From contig NZ_FNHI01000032.1 of assembly GCF_900103455.1 (NCBI RefSeq), forward strand, positions 1,355-65,354: a DNA stretch of 64,000 nt. The letters are read 5' to 3'. Shown here one piece after another: positions 1 through 8,433 of this stretch; the stretch's first letter is position 1, and every line of letters begins with the position of its first letter. The translations under genes were made by a program, and so were the position numbers. Below the pieces are notes generated by a model. That model searched no databases, was not told the DNA's origin, and saw only the letters and a list, made by a program, of their open reading frames with translations. The DNA comes from Streptomyces wuyuanensis (GTDB lineage: Bacteria; Actinomycetota; Actinomycetes; Streptomycetales; Streptomycetaceae).

Positions 1-1149
1 GACGACCGTGGTGGTTTCCGTCGTGATGACCGTCGGGATGATCGTGGTCCGCGCCGCGACGACGACCGTGGTGGATACGGGCGTCGCGACGACCGGCCGC
101 GTGGGCCGCGCCGGGACGACCGGGCCGGTGGGGGCTACCGCGGGCGAGACGACCGTGGCGGGTACGGCCGCCGTGACGACCGGCGTGATGACCGGCGTGA
201 CGACCGCGGGCGCGACAGGGACCGGGAGCCGATCAAGCGGCTGCCGATCCCCGAGGACGTCACCGGCGAGGAGATCGACAAGGACGTCCGCCAGGAGCTG
301 CAGAGCCTTCCCAAGACGCTCGCCGAGGACGTCGCGAGGAACCTCGTCATGGTCGCGCGGCTGATCGACGAGGACCAGGAGCAGGCGTACGGGTACTCGC
401 GCGTGGCACTGCGTCTCGCGTCCCGTGTGGCCGCGGTGCGCGAGGCCGCCGGCTTTGCCGCCTACGCGACGCAGCGGTACTCGGAGGCGCTGGCGGAGTT
501 CCGTGCCGCGCGCAGGATGACCGGCAGTGTCGAGCTCTGGCCCGTCATGGCCGACTGCGAGCGCGGCTTGGGCCGGCCCGAGCGTGCGCTGGCGATGGCC
601 GGTGAGGCGGAAGTGCAGAAACTCGACAAGGCCGGGCAGGTCGAGATGCGGCTCGTCGCCGCGGGTGCCCGCCGGGACATGGGACAGCTGGACGCGGCCA
701 TCGTGACCTTGCAGAGCCCCGAGCTCGCGTCGAACGCCGTGCAGCCGTGGACCGCGCGCCTGCGCTACGCGTACGCGGACGCCCTGCTGGCTGCCGACCG
801 GGAGACCGAGGCACGCGAGTGGTTCGCGAAGGCCGTCGAGGCGGACAAGGACGGTTCGACCGACGCCTCCGACCGGCTCGCCGAGCTCGACGGCGTGGAG
901 TTCGTCGACGCCATGGGCGACGACGAGCACGACACCGCCGGCGAGGGCGGCGTCGCGACGGAGGACGCCGGGACCAGGGGCGACGCCGAGGAGGCCGGGG
1001 AGAGGGACGAAGCCGACGCACGTCCCGCCGCCGCGGACGGCGAGACCTCCGAGGACGCACCGGAAGGCTCCGAGGACGACAAGGCCGACGCGGACGACGC
1101 TGACGACCCGGACGACCGGCGCGACGAGGGTGACGGCGACAAGGCCTGA
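1..1149 (+). CDS. TPR-type repeat protein with RG/RD-rich N-terminus (5' partial)
   Basis: The frame is open from base 1, so the true start lies upstream of the window. The first ~75 visible residues are low-complexity repeats of Arg-Asp-Asp-Arg with Gly and Tyr. A helical region follows (about residues 85-310 as seen here) with alternating A-L-Y/A-E-A patterns typical of tetratricopeptide-like repeats. The last ~80 residues are a very acidic Asp/Glu/Ala tail. The protein is therefore charge-segregated: basic/RG-rich head, helical middle, acidic tail. Conserved Streptomyces TPR proteins of this design exist, but I know no assigned function. The head could bind RNA or other polyanions (inference). 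A strong hairpin follows the stop. Confidence 0.8.
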   Translation, partial: DDRGGFRRDDRRDDRGPRRDDDRGGYGRRDDRPRGPRRDDRAGGGYRGRDDRGGYGRRDDRRDDRRDDRGRDRDREPIKRLPIPEDVTGEEIDKDVRQELQSLPKTLAEDVARNLVMVARLIDEDQEQAYGYSRVALRLASRVAAVREAAGFAAYATQRYSEALAEFRAARRMTGSVELWPVMADCERGLGRPERALAMAGEAEVQKLDKAGQVEMRLVAAGARRDMGQLDAAIVTLQSPELASNAVQPWTARLRYAYADALLAADRETEAREWFAKAVEADKDGSTDASDRLAELDGVEFVDAMGDDEHDTAGEGGVATEDAGTRGDAEEAGERDEADARPAAADGETSEDAPEGSEDDKADADDADDPDDRRDEGDGDKA

Positions 1150-1189
1150 GCCTGCCGCGCCCCACGGGTGCGTACGCGAGGACAGATGA

Positions 1190-1227
1190 GGCCGGGCCCC
1201 TGAGCGAATCCGCTCAGGGGCCCGGCC
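1190..1227. terminator. Rho-independent-like hairpin between convergent genes
   Basis: A 17-base perfect inverted repeat (arm GGCCGGGCCCCTGAGCG with its complement after a short AAT-type loop) is followed by TTT on the plus strand. It sits between the end of the TPR protein gene and the end of the convergent DUF1015 gene and probably serves both. Confidence 0.85.
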
Positions 1228-1251
1228 TTTCGCGTTAGTCGTCCTCCGCGC

Positions 1252-2532
1252 TCAGTCCAGATTCAGGCTGCGCAGCACGAGGCCCGTCGCCGGCTTCGGG
1301 CCGAAGGACGTCGACTTGCGCGGCATCGTGACGCCCTGCCGGGCCAGGTCGCGTACGACCTCCTCGCGCACCGGGTGCATCAGGACGGCCGTGCCTCCCC
1401 GGCGTTCGGCCTGGACGACCGCGGCCTCCGTGTCGTGGATGTAGGTGATCTCCTCGGGGGAGTCCGGGATGTGCCAGATCTGTTCCAGCAGGGTGGCGTG
1501 GAGGACCGTCGCGTCCAGTCGGCGCCAGGCCTCCGGGCGGTCGGCCGGCACCGTGCGCTCCAGGAGCGCGGGGTCGGGGCGGTCGATCAGATGGAAGCGG
1601 CCGTCCCCGGCGAGCACGTACGCGTTGCCCTCGCCGACCGCCTCCGCCAGGGCGCCGAGGGCGTGCGACAGCGGCCCGTCGATCTCGCGGACGCGGAAGA
1701 TGCCGTCGACCGCGGCGAGCGCGTCCGCGACCGGCAGCCGGTTCAGCAACCGGTGGATGGAGCGGACCTGGAGGGGGTAGCGCGCGGTGTCGATGAGCAG
1801 CACCAGGCCGTAGCTCCAGGCGCCGGGTGCGGGCCGCTCCTCGCGGAGCCGGAGGTAGGTGGCCCAGCGGTGGTGGCCGTCGGCGATGAGGGCCTGCTGA
1901 CGGGCGAGGTCGGCGGCGATGTCCGCGAGGTCGCCGGCGTCCGTGACCGACCAGAGGCGATGGCTGAAGCCGTCCTCGGTCGTGGTCGACAGGAGCGGTT
2001 CCTCGTGGATGACGCGTTCGATGACGGCGCTCGCCCCGTTCGCGGGGCCTTCGCTGCGGTAGGTGAGCAGCAGGGGTTCGAGATTGGCGCCGGTGGTGCG
2101 CATCAGGGCCGTGCGGTCGGCCACCACGTGCGGCATCACGTCCTCGTGCGGGAGGACGATGCCCTCCTCGGGGGCCGACAGCGCCAGCGCCCCGATGATG
2201 CCGCGCTGCAGGATGACGCCCCTGCGCTGTTCGTACACGTACAGCGCGGGCTGCGGGTCGGGGGCGAGGACGCCCTCGGCGACCCAGCGGTCGAGGGTCT
2301 CGGCGGCCTGCTCGTGGCGGGCCGTGGCGGTCGCCGCCTGGGGAAGGATCAGCCGGACGATGTTGTAAGGGTCCGCGGACTCGAGATGGTGCAGTCCGTC
2401 GGGCCGTACGACGACGTCGTAGGGCGGTGAGGTGACCGCGGCGAGACTGCCGACCCGCTCGGGGACGTAGCGCAGTCCACGGAACGGGACCATGTGCAGA
2501 CCCTCGACTGCCCTGTCACCTCGCGTGCTCAT
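1252..2532 (-). CDS. DUF1015 family protein
   Basis: 426 residues from ATG at 2532; an alternative ATG lies at 2493. The family signature is visible near the N-terminus (PFRGLRYVPERVGSLAAVTS then PPYDVV), as are the internal YVYEQRR and ADGHHRWATYL segments (the latter about two thirds in) that are hallmarks of DUF1015. The family is widespread, soluble and of unknown biochemical function, annotated in some genomes as HTH or kinase-like without proof. It is divergent from the HAD phosphatase gene with a 124-base gap. The longer upstream reading frame (to 2982) overlaps the divergent gene and is not used. Confidence 0.88.
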   Translation of the reverse strand: MSTRGDRAVEGLHMVPFRGLRYVPERVGSLAAVTSPPYDVVVRPDGLHHLESADPYNIVRLILPQAATATARHEQAAETLDRWVAEGVLAPDPQPALYVYEQRRGVILQRGIIGALALSAPEEGIVLPHEDVMPHVVADRTALMRTTGANLEPLLLTYRSEGPANGASAVIERVIHEEPLLSTTTEDGFSHRLWSVTDAGDLADIAADLARQQALIADGHHRWATYLRLREERPAPGAWSYGLVLLIDTARYPLQVRSIHRLLNRLPVADALAAVDGIFRVREIDGPLSHALGALAEAVGEGNAYVLAGDGRFHLIDRPDPALLERTVPADRPEAWRRLDATVLHATLLEQIWHIPDSPEEITYIHDTEAAVVQAERRGGTAVLMHPVREEVVRDLARQGVTMPRKSTSFGPKPATGLVLRSLNLD

Positions 2533-2656
2533 TGGTGCATCGTATGTGGCCGGAGCGATGCGCGATGATCGGGGGAGCGCGCGGCGATCGGGACGCGCCA
2601 CCGATCGAGGGCCCCGGCCGGGTGGACCGGGAGCCGGGAGTGAGGAGCGGAGCAGC

Positions 2657-3691
2657 ATGGGTGAGCGGGGCAGGACCAGGCCGGACGGCAGCCCGCGGGC
2701 GCTGAGCGAGGTGTACGACACGGCTCTGCTCGATCTCGACGGGGTGGTGTACGCCGGCGGGGAGGCCGTCCCGCACGCGGTGGAGTCCCTGGAGAAGGCG
2801 CGTGACGGCGGGATGCATCTGGCGTACGTCACGAACAACGCCCTGCGGACGCCGGACTCGGTGGCGGAGCACCTCACCGAGCTTGGCGTGCCTGCGGAGC
2901 CCGGCGATGTGATCACCTCGGCCCAGGCCGTTGCCCGGCTGATCGCCGAGCAGGTCCCGGGCGGCTCGCGGGTGCTGGTCATCGGGGGCGAAGGTCTGCG
3001 GGTGGCGCTGCGCGAGCGGGGTCTGGAGCCGGTGGACTCGGCGGACGACGACCCCGCGGCGGTGGTTCAGGGTTACGGCGGGCCGGAGCTGCCCTGGGGG
3101 CGGCTCGCGGAGGCGTCGTACGCGGTGGCCCGCGGGGTGCCGTGGTTCGCGTCCAACACCGATCTGACGATCCCGAGCGCGCGCGGGATCGCGCCGGGGA
3201 ACGGCGCGGCGGTCGAGGTCGTCCGGATCGCGGCCGGTGGCGAGCCGCAGATCGCGGGGAAGCCGCTGCCTCCGATGCACCGGGAGACGATCCTGCGGAC
3301 GGGTGCTGAGCGGCCGCTGGTGGTGGGGGACCGGCTCGACACCGACATCGAGGGCGCGTTCAACGGCGGGGTGGACTCGCTGCTCGTGCTGACCGGGGTG
3401 ACGGACCCGGCGCAGCTGCTGCGGGCGGAGCCGAAGCACCGGCCGACGTACGTGGACCGGGATCTCCGCGGGCTGCTCACGGGGCAGCCCGAGGTGGAGT
3501 CCGCCGGTTCGGGGGACGGATTCGTTTGCGGCGGCTGGACGGCCTCCGTGCGGGGCGACGCCCTGGTGCTCGAAGGGGACGGTCAACCGCTCGACGGGCT
3601 GCGGGCGTTGTGCGCGGCTGCGTGGACCCACGCGGGGGACCGGTCCGGTTCGGCGGACGCGGGCAAGGCGCTGGCCCGGCTCGGCTGGTGA
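2657..3691 (+). CDS. HAD-superfamily hydrolase, subfamily IIA (NagD-like phosphatase)
   Basis: 344 residues. ATG at 2657 is preceded by a purine-rich GAGGAG ribosome site. HAD motif I is LLDLDGVVY with nucleophile Asp26 and Asp28; motif II is the VTNNA segment; the late motif is GDRLDTDIEGA. The C2-type cap of the IIA subfamily lies between them. Family members dephosphorylate small phosphate esters such as 4-nitrophenyl phosphate, pyridoxal phosphate or glycerol phosphates; the substrate here cannot be read from sequence. About 75 residues follow the core (from about residue 270) and look like an extra C-terminal region common in actinomycete members. The protein is cytoplasmic. Confidence 0.88.
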   Translation: MGERGRTRPDGSPRALSEVYDTALLDLDGVVYAGGEAVPHAVESLEKARDGGMHLAYVTNNALRTPDSVAEHLTELGVPAEPGDVITSAQAVARLIAEQVPGGSRVLVIGGEGLRVALRERGLEPVDSADDDPAAVVQGYGGPELPWGRLAEASYAVARGVPWFASNTDLTIPSARGIAPGNGAAVEVVRIAAGGEPQIAGKPLPPMHRETILRTGAERPLVVGDRLDTDIEGAFNGGVDSLLVLTGVTDPAQLLRAEPKHRPTYVDRDLRGLLTGQPEVESAGSGDGFVCGGWTASVRGDALVLEGDGQPLDGLRALCAAAWTHAGDRSGSADAGKALARLGW

Positions 3692-3752
3692 ACGGCCGCG
3701 CGGGAAAGGGCCGGTGGGAGGGGGTCGCACGGCTCCCCGATCGAAGCGAAAT

Positions 3753-3771
3753 AGAGGATAGGCTAACCTAA
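3753..3771 (+). promoter_or_regulatory. Iron box (DmdR/IdeR-type operator) within the fecCD-like promoter
   Basis: The 19-mer AGAGGATAGGCTAACCTAA matches the actinobacterial iron-box consensus TTAGGTTAGGCTAACCTAA at 16 of 19 positions. It covers a -10-like TAACCT (3764-3769) that ends only 6 bases before the GTG start at 3776. There is no Shine-Dalgarno between box and start, so the mRNA is probably leaderless. Fe(II)-bound DmdR1/IdeR would block the promoter directly in iron-replete cells. Confidence 0.85.
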
Positions 3772-3775
3772 CCGC

Positions 3776-4837
3776 GTGTTGGTCGACAGTCCTCCCGAAC
3801 AGAGCGCGGACCGGGCGGCCGCGGCATCCGCGCCCGAGCCGCGCAAGCGCCATGCGCTGCGTGCGGCCGGCCTGCTGCTCGCCGTCGGCGTCCTGCTGCT
3901 GGTCTGCGTCGCGAGCATCGCGATCGGTGCCAAGTCGGTGCCGGTCGCCGATGTGTGGCACGGGCTCTTCCAGAACTCCGGTACCGGCAACGACGTGGTG
4001 ATCCGCGATGTCCGGGTGCCGCGCACGGCGCTGGGCCTGCTGGTGGGTGTCGCCCTGGGCCTCGCCGGCGCGGTGATGCAGGCGCTGACCCGCAACCCGC
4101 TCGCCGAGCCCGGCCTGCTGGGGGTCAACGCGGGCGCGGCCGCCGCCGTCGTCACGGCCATCAGCTTCCTCGGGGTCACCTCGATCACCGAGTACGTGTG
4201 GTTCGCCTTCTTCGGCGCAGGCGTGGTCTCCGTGGTCGTGTACGTGCTCGGCGGCAGCCGCGGCGCCACCCCGGTGCGGCTCGCGCTCGCCGGTACGGCC
4301 GCCACGGCCGCGCTGTTCGGCTACGTCAACGCCGTACAGCTGCTGGACTCGGCGGCCCTGGACCGGCTGCGGTTCTGGACCGTCGGTTCACTCGCCTCCG
4401 CCGATCCCGCGACGATCGGCAAGGTGGCACCGTTCATCGGCGCCGGTGTGGTGCTGGCCCTGCTGATCGCCCGGCCGCTCAACGCCCTCGAGATGGGCGA
4501 CGACACCGCCCGCGCGCTGGGTGCCCATCTGACCCGGACCCGGGTGCTGGCCATGGTCGCGGTCACCCTGCTGTGCGGTGCGGCGACCGCCGCCTGCGGG
4601 CCCATCGTCTTCATCGGGCTGATGGTCCCGCATCTCGTCCGCGCCATCACCGGCCCCGACATGCGCTGGATCCTCCCGTACGCCGCGGTGCTGTCGCCCG
4701 TGCTGCTGCTCGGGTCGGACGTCGTCGGCCGGGTGGTCGCCCGTCCCTCGGAGCTGCAGGTCGGCGTCGTCACGGCGTTCATCGGCGGCCCCGTGTTCAT
4801 CTATCTCGTACGGCGCAAGAGGATGGCGCAGCTGTGA
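3776..4837 (+). CDS. Iron-siderophore ABC transporter permease (FecCD family), first subunit
   Basis: 353 residues with about nine to ten hydrophobic segments after a ~25-residue hydrophilic N-terminus. FecCD hallmarks are visible: VPRTALGLLVGVALGLAGAVMQ, the NPLAEPGLLGVN loop and the LEMGDDTARALG motif that contacts the ATPase. It forms a heterodimeric inner-membrane channel with the next gene's product for Fe(III)-siderophore uptake. The GTG start directly follows the iron box and lacks a ribosome site. The stop overlaps the next GTG by 4 bases (GTGA), so translation is coupled. No siderophore-binding lipoprotein gene is in the operon, so the binding protein must be encoded elsewhere. Confidence 0.93.
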   Translation: MLVDSPPEQSADRAAAASAPEPRKRHALRAAGLLLAVGVLLLVCVASIAIGAKSVPVADVWHGLFQNSGTGNDVVIRDVRVPRTALGLLVGVALGLAGAVMQALTRNPLAEPGLLGVNAGAAAAVVTAISFLGVTSITEYVWFAFFGAGVVSVVVYVLGGSRGATPVRLALAGTAATAALFGYVNAVQLLDSAALDRLRFWTVGSLASADPATIGKVAPFIGAGVVLALLIARPLNALEMGDDTARALGAHLTRTRVLAMVAVTLLCGAATAACGPIVFIGLMVPHLVRAITGPDMRWILPYAAVLSPVLLLGSDVVGRVVARPSELQVGVVTAFIGGPVFIYLVRRKRMAQL

Positions 4838-5871
4838 AGGCCGTGAAGGCGATACGCACCCCGGGCGGGCTGTCCGTCCGCGTGGACCCGAGGGCGGCCC
4901 TTGTCGGCCTGCTGCTCCTGGCCGCCGCGCTGGCCGTGGCGGTCGTGCTCGTCGGCAGCGGCGACTTCCCGATGACGCCGGGCGAGGTCGTCGCCACCCT
5001 GCTGGGCGATGGTACGCCCGCGCAGGAGTTCATCGTCCGGGACGTGCGGCTGCCGCGGGTCCTGGTGGCGCTGCTGGTCGGTGCGGCGCTCGCGGTCGGC
5101 GGGGCGCTCTTCCAGTCCATCTCCCGCAATCCGCTCGGCAGTCCGGACGTGCTCGGGTTCGGCCAGGGGTCGACGGTCGGTGCGCTGACGGTGATCGTGC
5201 TGTTCAAGGGGGACGCCTTCGCCACCGCGGGCGGCGCGATCGTCGGCGGACTGGTGACCGGCGCCGTCGTATACGTCCTTGCCTGGAAGCGCGGTGTGCA
5301 CGGCTACCGGCTCGTGCTGATCGGCATCGGCATCGCCGCGATGCTCACCGGTGCCATCCACTACCTGATCACCAAGGCCAACCTCGTCGACGCCACCCGC
5401 GCCGTCGTGTGGATGACGGGCTCGCTCGACGGCCGCGACTGGAGCCAGTTCTGGCCGCTGCTCGCCGTCTGCGCGGTGCTGGTCCCGCTGTCGCTGGCGT
5501 ACGGGCGGCCTCTGCGGATGCTGGAGATGGGCGACGACGCGGCGTACGCCCTGGGGATCCGCGTGGAACGGACCCGCGCCGTGCTGATGGGCTCCGCGGT
5601 GCTGCTCACCGCAGTCGCCACGGCGGCGGCCGGCCCGATCGTCTTCGTGGCGCTCAGCGCGCCGCAGCTCGCCCGCCGGCTCACGCGGTCGCCCGGTCCG
5701 AACCTGGCTGCGAGCGCCGTGATGGGCGCCGCCCTGCTGGTCGTCGCGGACTGGGTGGCGACCTCGGCGTTCGGCGACCGCCAGCTCCCGGTCGGTGTCG
5801 TCACCGGGGTGCTCGGCGGCGTCTACCTGCTCTGGCTGCTCGTCACCGAACGCAAGGCGGGCCGGATATGA
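4834..5871 (+). CDS. Iron-siderophore ABC transporter permease (FecCD family), second subunit
   Basis: 345 residues from a GTG overlapping the upstream stop (GTGA). Motifs are those of the partner permease: LPRVLVALLVGAALAVGGALFQ, the NPLGSPDVLGFGQG loop, LEMGDDAAYALG, and the GPIVFVALSAPQLAR region. It has about nine to ten membrane segments. It is the FecD/FepG-like half of the channel. It ends in an ATGA overlap with the possible start of the ATPase gene, so all three cistrons are probably one iron-regulated transcript. The longer same-frame opening back to 3955 is a shadow inside the first permease. Confidence 0.93.
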   Translation: MKAVKAIRTPGGLSVRVDPRAALVGLLLLAAALAVAVVLVGSGDFPMTPGEVVATLLGDGTPAQEFIVRDVRLPRVLVALLVGAALAVGGALFQSISRNPLGSPDVLGFGQGSTVGALTVIVLFKGDAFATAGGAIVGGLVTGAVVYVLAWKRGVHGYRLVLIGIGIAAMLTGAIHYLITKANLVDATRAVVWMTGSLDGRDWSQFWPLLAVCAVLVPLSLAYGRPLRMLEMGDDAAYALGIRVERTRAVLMGSAVLLTAVATAAAGPIVFVALSAPQLARRLTRSPGPNLAASAVMGAALLVVADWVATSAFGDRQLPVGVVTGVLGGVYLLWLLVTERKAGRI

Positions 5872-6776
5872 CGGCCGGCGCCGGGCGTACGAGCGCAGAC
5901 CCGCACCAGAACGAGAAGACCCCCAGGAGTACGTCCATGCAGCGCCTCACCGCGGAATCGGTCACCCTCGCCTACGACCGGCGGGTGATCGCCGAGGAAC
6001 TGTCGGTGGGGATACCCGACAACTCGTTCACGGTCATCGTCGGCCCGAACGCCTGCGGCAAGTCCACGCTGCTGCGCGCTCTCTCCCGGATGCTGAAGCC
6101 CACTCAGGGCCGGGTGCTGCTGGACGGGCAGACGATCCACTCGATGCCCGCGAAGAAGGTCGCGCGGACGCTCGGACTGCTGCCGCAGTCGTCGGTGGCG
6201 CCGGACGGTATCACCGTGGAGGACCTGGTGGCCCGCGGCCGGTATCCGCACCAGGGCCTGCTGCGGCAGTGGTCTCCGGAGGACGAGCGGATCGTCCAGG
6301 AGTCGATGGCGGCGACCGGCGTCGCCGAGCTGGCCGACCGCTATGTGGACGAGCTGTCCGGCGGGCAGCGCCAGCGCGTCTGGATCGCGATGGCGCTCGC
6401 GCAGCAGACGCCGCTGCTGCTGCTCGACGAGCCGACCACCTTCCTCGACATCCAGCACCAGCTGGAGATCCTCGACCTCTGCGCCGAACTGCACGAGACG
6501 CAGGGCCGCACGCTCGTCGCGGTGCTGCACGACCTCAACCAGGCCGCGCGGTACGCGACCCACCTGGTAGCCATGCGGGGCGGGAAGATCGCCGCGGAGG
6601 GGGCGCCGGCTGAGGTGGTCACCGCCGAACTCGTCGAGCGGGTCTTCGGGGTCCGCGCGCAGGTCATCGACGACCCGGAGACCGGTACGCCGCTGGTGGT
6701 GCCGCTGGCGCGGCGTGGCCGGGCCGCGGACACCCCGCGGCCGGCCGCCTCCGGCGCGGCCGCGGCGGCGTCCTGA
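5868..6776 (+). CDS. Siderophore ABC transporter ATP-binding protein (FecE-like)
   Basis: 302 residues from ATG 5868 (ATGA overlap). An internal ATG at 5937 has its own CCAGGAG ribosome site 7 bases upstream and would give a 279-residue protein matching family length, so it may be the true start. Walker A is GPNACGKST (residues 59-67), the ABC signature LSGGQRQR, Walker B LLLLDEPT and the H-loop VLHD. It energises Fe-siderophore import by the two preceding permeases from the cytoplasmic face. The final ~25 residues are Ala/Arg/Pro-rich and probably disordered. Confidence 0.92.
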   Translation: MTAGAGRTSADPHQNEKTPRSTSMQRLTAESVTLAYDRRVIAEELSVGIPDNSFTVIVGPNACGKSTLLRALSRMLKPTQGRVLLDGQTIHSMPAKKVARTLGLLPQSSVAPDGITVEDLVARGRYPHQGLLRQWSPEDERIVQESMAATGVAELADRYVDELSGGQRQRVWIAMALAQQTPLLLLDEPTTFLDIQHQLEILDLCAELHETQGRTLVAVLHDLNQAARYATHLVAMRGGKIAAEGAPAEVVTAELVERVFGVRAQVIDDPETGTPLVVPLARRGRAADTPRPAASGAAAAAS

Positions 6777-6788
6777 GGCCGTGGCCGT

Positions 6789-6808
6789 GACGGCGCGCGG
6801 GCGCCGTC
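6789..6808. terminator. Short bidirectional hairpin
   Basis: An 8-base perfect inverted repeat (GACGGCGC / GCGCCGTC, 4-base loop) lies between the convergent ABC ATPase and SCP2-like genes. It is short and GC-only, so it may be a weak terminator. Confidence 0.45.
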
Positions 6809-6809
6809 G

Positions 6810-7157
6810 CTACAGCAGCGCCCGCAGCCGCAGCAGATCGCGGAAGCCGGCCTCGAGCCCGACCCGGCCCGAGGCCCAGGCCTTGGCGAAGTTCAGCCGT
6901 CCGTCGACCAGCGCCAGCAGGTCGTCACCGGTCATCGCCAGCCGGATGTCGGCCTTCTCCACGGGTGGTCCGTCGAGCGTGTCCAGTACCTCGATCCGGC
7001 CCGCCGCGAGGCGCCCCGTGAAGGTGACGTCCAGGTCCTTGATGTGACAGCTCAGGGAACGGTCGAGCGAGGCCGCGCTGCGCACGTCCCCGTCCGCCTT
7101 CGCGAGATTGTCCGAAAGTCTGTCGAGTGCGCCGCGGCACTCCTCTGTCGTCGCCAT
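6810..7157 (-). CDS. SCP2 sterol-binding-domain-like protein
   Basis: 115 residues from ATG 7157. The pattern (charged N-terminal helix, then a sheet region with DVTFTGRLAAGRIEVLD, then DIRLAMTGDDLLALVDGRL and a closing FAKAWASGRVGLEAG helix) is that of single-domain SCP2-like proteins, which hold hydrophobic ligands in a small alpha/beta fold. Ligand and pathway are unknown. The gene is divergent from the next small gene, with 42 bases between starts, and convergent with the siderophore ATPase gene. A longer upstream opening overlaps genes on the other strand and is rejected. Confidence 0.8.
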   Translation of the reverse strand: MATTEECRGALDRLSDNLAKADGDVRSAASLDRSLSCHIKDLDVTFTGRLAAGRIEVLDTLDGPPVEKADIRLAMTGDDLLALVDGRLNFAKAWASGRVGLEAGFRDLLRLRALL

Positions 7158-7199
7158 TGTGATCGACGGTACCCCAGGGCTTCGCGGTAGCGTCTGGGC

Positions 7200-7610
7200 A
7201 TGAGCGACTCGATCGAAACGTCCCGGACGGCGCACGAGGGGCCCGGGGCGGCGCACGAGGGGTCCGGGGCGCCTTTCCCGGCACCCGGTCCGGCGGCGGG
7301 CGTCCCCGCCGCGGGACACACGCCCGTGCCCGGCGACGGCGAGCAGGCCGGCTCCGAGGCGGCCGGGACCGGGGTCACCGGGGCCGCGGCCGAGGAGCCG
7401 TACGACCCGGCCGCTCCCGCACCCCTGGGCGTCGAGCGCGTCTCCACCGGCCACGCCGGGATCGACGCGCATCTCGAGCGCCTGGCCGACGCCGACCACC
7501 TCCCGGCGGACGGCCACCTGGAGGTGTACGAGGATGTACACCGAGGGCTCCGCTCCACGCTGACCACGCTGGACGCCCGACCGGACGACTCGTACGACCA
7601 CAGGAGCTGA
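7200..7610 (+). CDS. Small conserved actinobacterial protein upstream of tlyA
   Basis: 136 residues, ATG start. The first ~70 residues are Gly/Ala/Pro/Glu-rich and look disordered. The last ~55 form the conserved part, with HAGIDAHLERLADADHLPADGHLEVYEDVHRGL split over two helices. Short proteins ending this way are regularly found directly before tlyA in Streptomyces, but I know of no function. It ends 8 bases before the tlyA GTG, whose AGGAG ribosome site lies in its last codons, so the two are probably co-transcribed. Confidence 0.75.
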   Translation: MSDSIETSRTAHEGPGAAHEGSGAPFPAPGPAAGVPAAGHTPVPGDGEQAGSEAAGTGVTGAAAEEPYDPAAPAPLGVERVSTGHAGIDAHLERLADADHLPADGHLEVYEDVHRGLRSTLTTLDARPDDSYDHRS

Positions 7611-7617
7611 ACCGAAC

Positions 7618-8433
7618 GTGGCAGGAGTGGCACGCCGCCGTCTCGACGCCGAGCTGGTACGCCGCAAGCTCGCCCGCTCGCGCGAGCACGCGAGCCAGTT
7701 GATCGCGGCGGGGCGGGTGACCGTCGGCGGCAACACCGCCACCAAGCCCGCCACCCAGGTCGAGACCAGTGCCGCCGTCGTCGTCGTCCAGGACGACAGC
7801 GACCCCGAGTACGTCTCGCGCGGCGGGCACAAGCTCGCGGGCGCGTTCGCGGCCTTCGTGCCCCGCGGACTGAAGACCGAGGGCCGGCGGGCGCTGGACG
7901 CGGGCGCCTCCACGGGCGGGTTCACCGATGTGCTGCTGCGGGCCGGCGCCGCCCACGTCGTCGCCGTCGACGTCGGCTACGGCCAGCTCGCCTGGTCGCT
8001 GCAGAGCGATGAACGCGTGACGGTCAAGGACCGTACCAACGTGCGCGAGTTGACCCTGGAGGCGATCGACGGGGAGGCGGTGGACCTGATCGTCGGGGAC
8101 CTGTCCTTCATCCCGCTGGGCCTGGTACTGCCCGCACTGGTGCGCTGCGCGGCGCCCGGCGCCGATCTCGTCCTCATGGTCAAGCCGCAGTTCGAGGTCG
8201 GCAAGGAGCGCCTCGGCAGCGGCGGAGTGGTCCGCAGCCCGGAGCTGCGTGCCGAGGCGGTGCGGACCGTGGCACGGCAGGCCGCCGGGCTGGGGCTCGG
8301 CGTGCTGGGCGTGACCGCGAGTCCGCTGCCGGGACCCTCGGGCAATGTCGAGTACTTTCTCTGGCTCCGGGCCGGGGCACCGGAGCTCGACCCGGCGGAT
8401 GTCGAGCGCGCAGTGGCGGAGGGGCCGCGTTGA
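7618..8433 (+). CDS. tlyA: TlyA family rRNA (cytidine-2'-O)-methyltransferase
   Basis: 271 residues, GTG start with AGGAG in the end of the previous gene. An N-terminal S4 RNA-binding domain (about residues 5-60: RRLDAELVRRKLARSREHA) precedes an FtsJ-like Rossmann methyltransferase. SAM motif I is DAGASTGGFTDVLL from residue 94; DLSFIPL and VKPQFEVGKE carry the catalytic Asp and Lys. Known TlyA enzymes 2'-O-methylate C1409 of 16S and C1920 of 23S rRNA, and their loss gives capreomycin/viomycin resistance. The stop overlaps the TTG start of nadK by 4 bases. Confidence 0.93.
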   Translation: MAGVARRRLDAELVRRKLARSREHASQLIAAGRVTVGGNTATKPATQVETSAAVVVVQDDSDPEYVSRGGHKLAGAFAAFVPRGLKTEGRRALDAGASTGGFTDVLLRAGAAHVVAVDVGYGQLAWSLQSDERVTVKDRTNVRELTLEAIDGEAVDLIVGDLSFIPLGLVLPALVRCAAPGADLVLMVKPQFEVGKERLGSGGVVRSPELRAEAVRTVARQAAGLGLGVLGVTASPLPGPSGNVEYFLWLRAGAPELDPADVERAVAEGPR

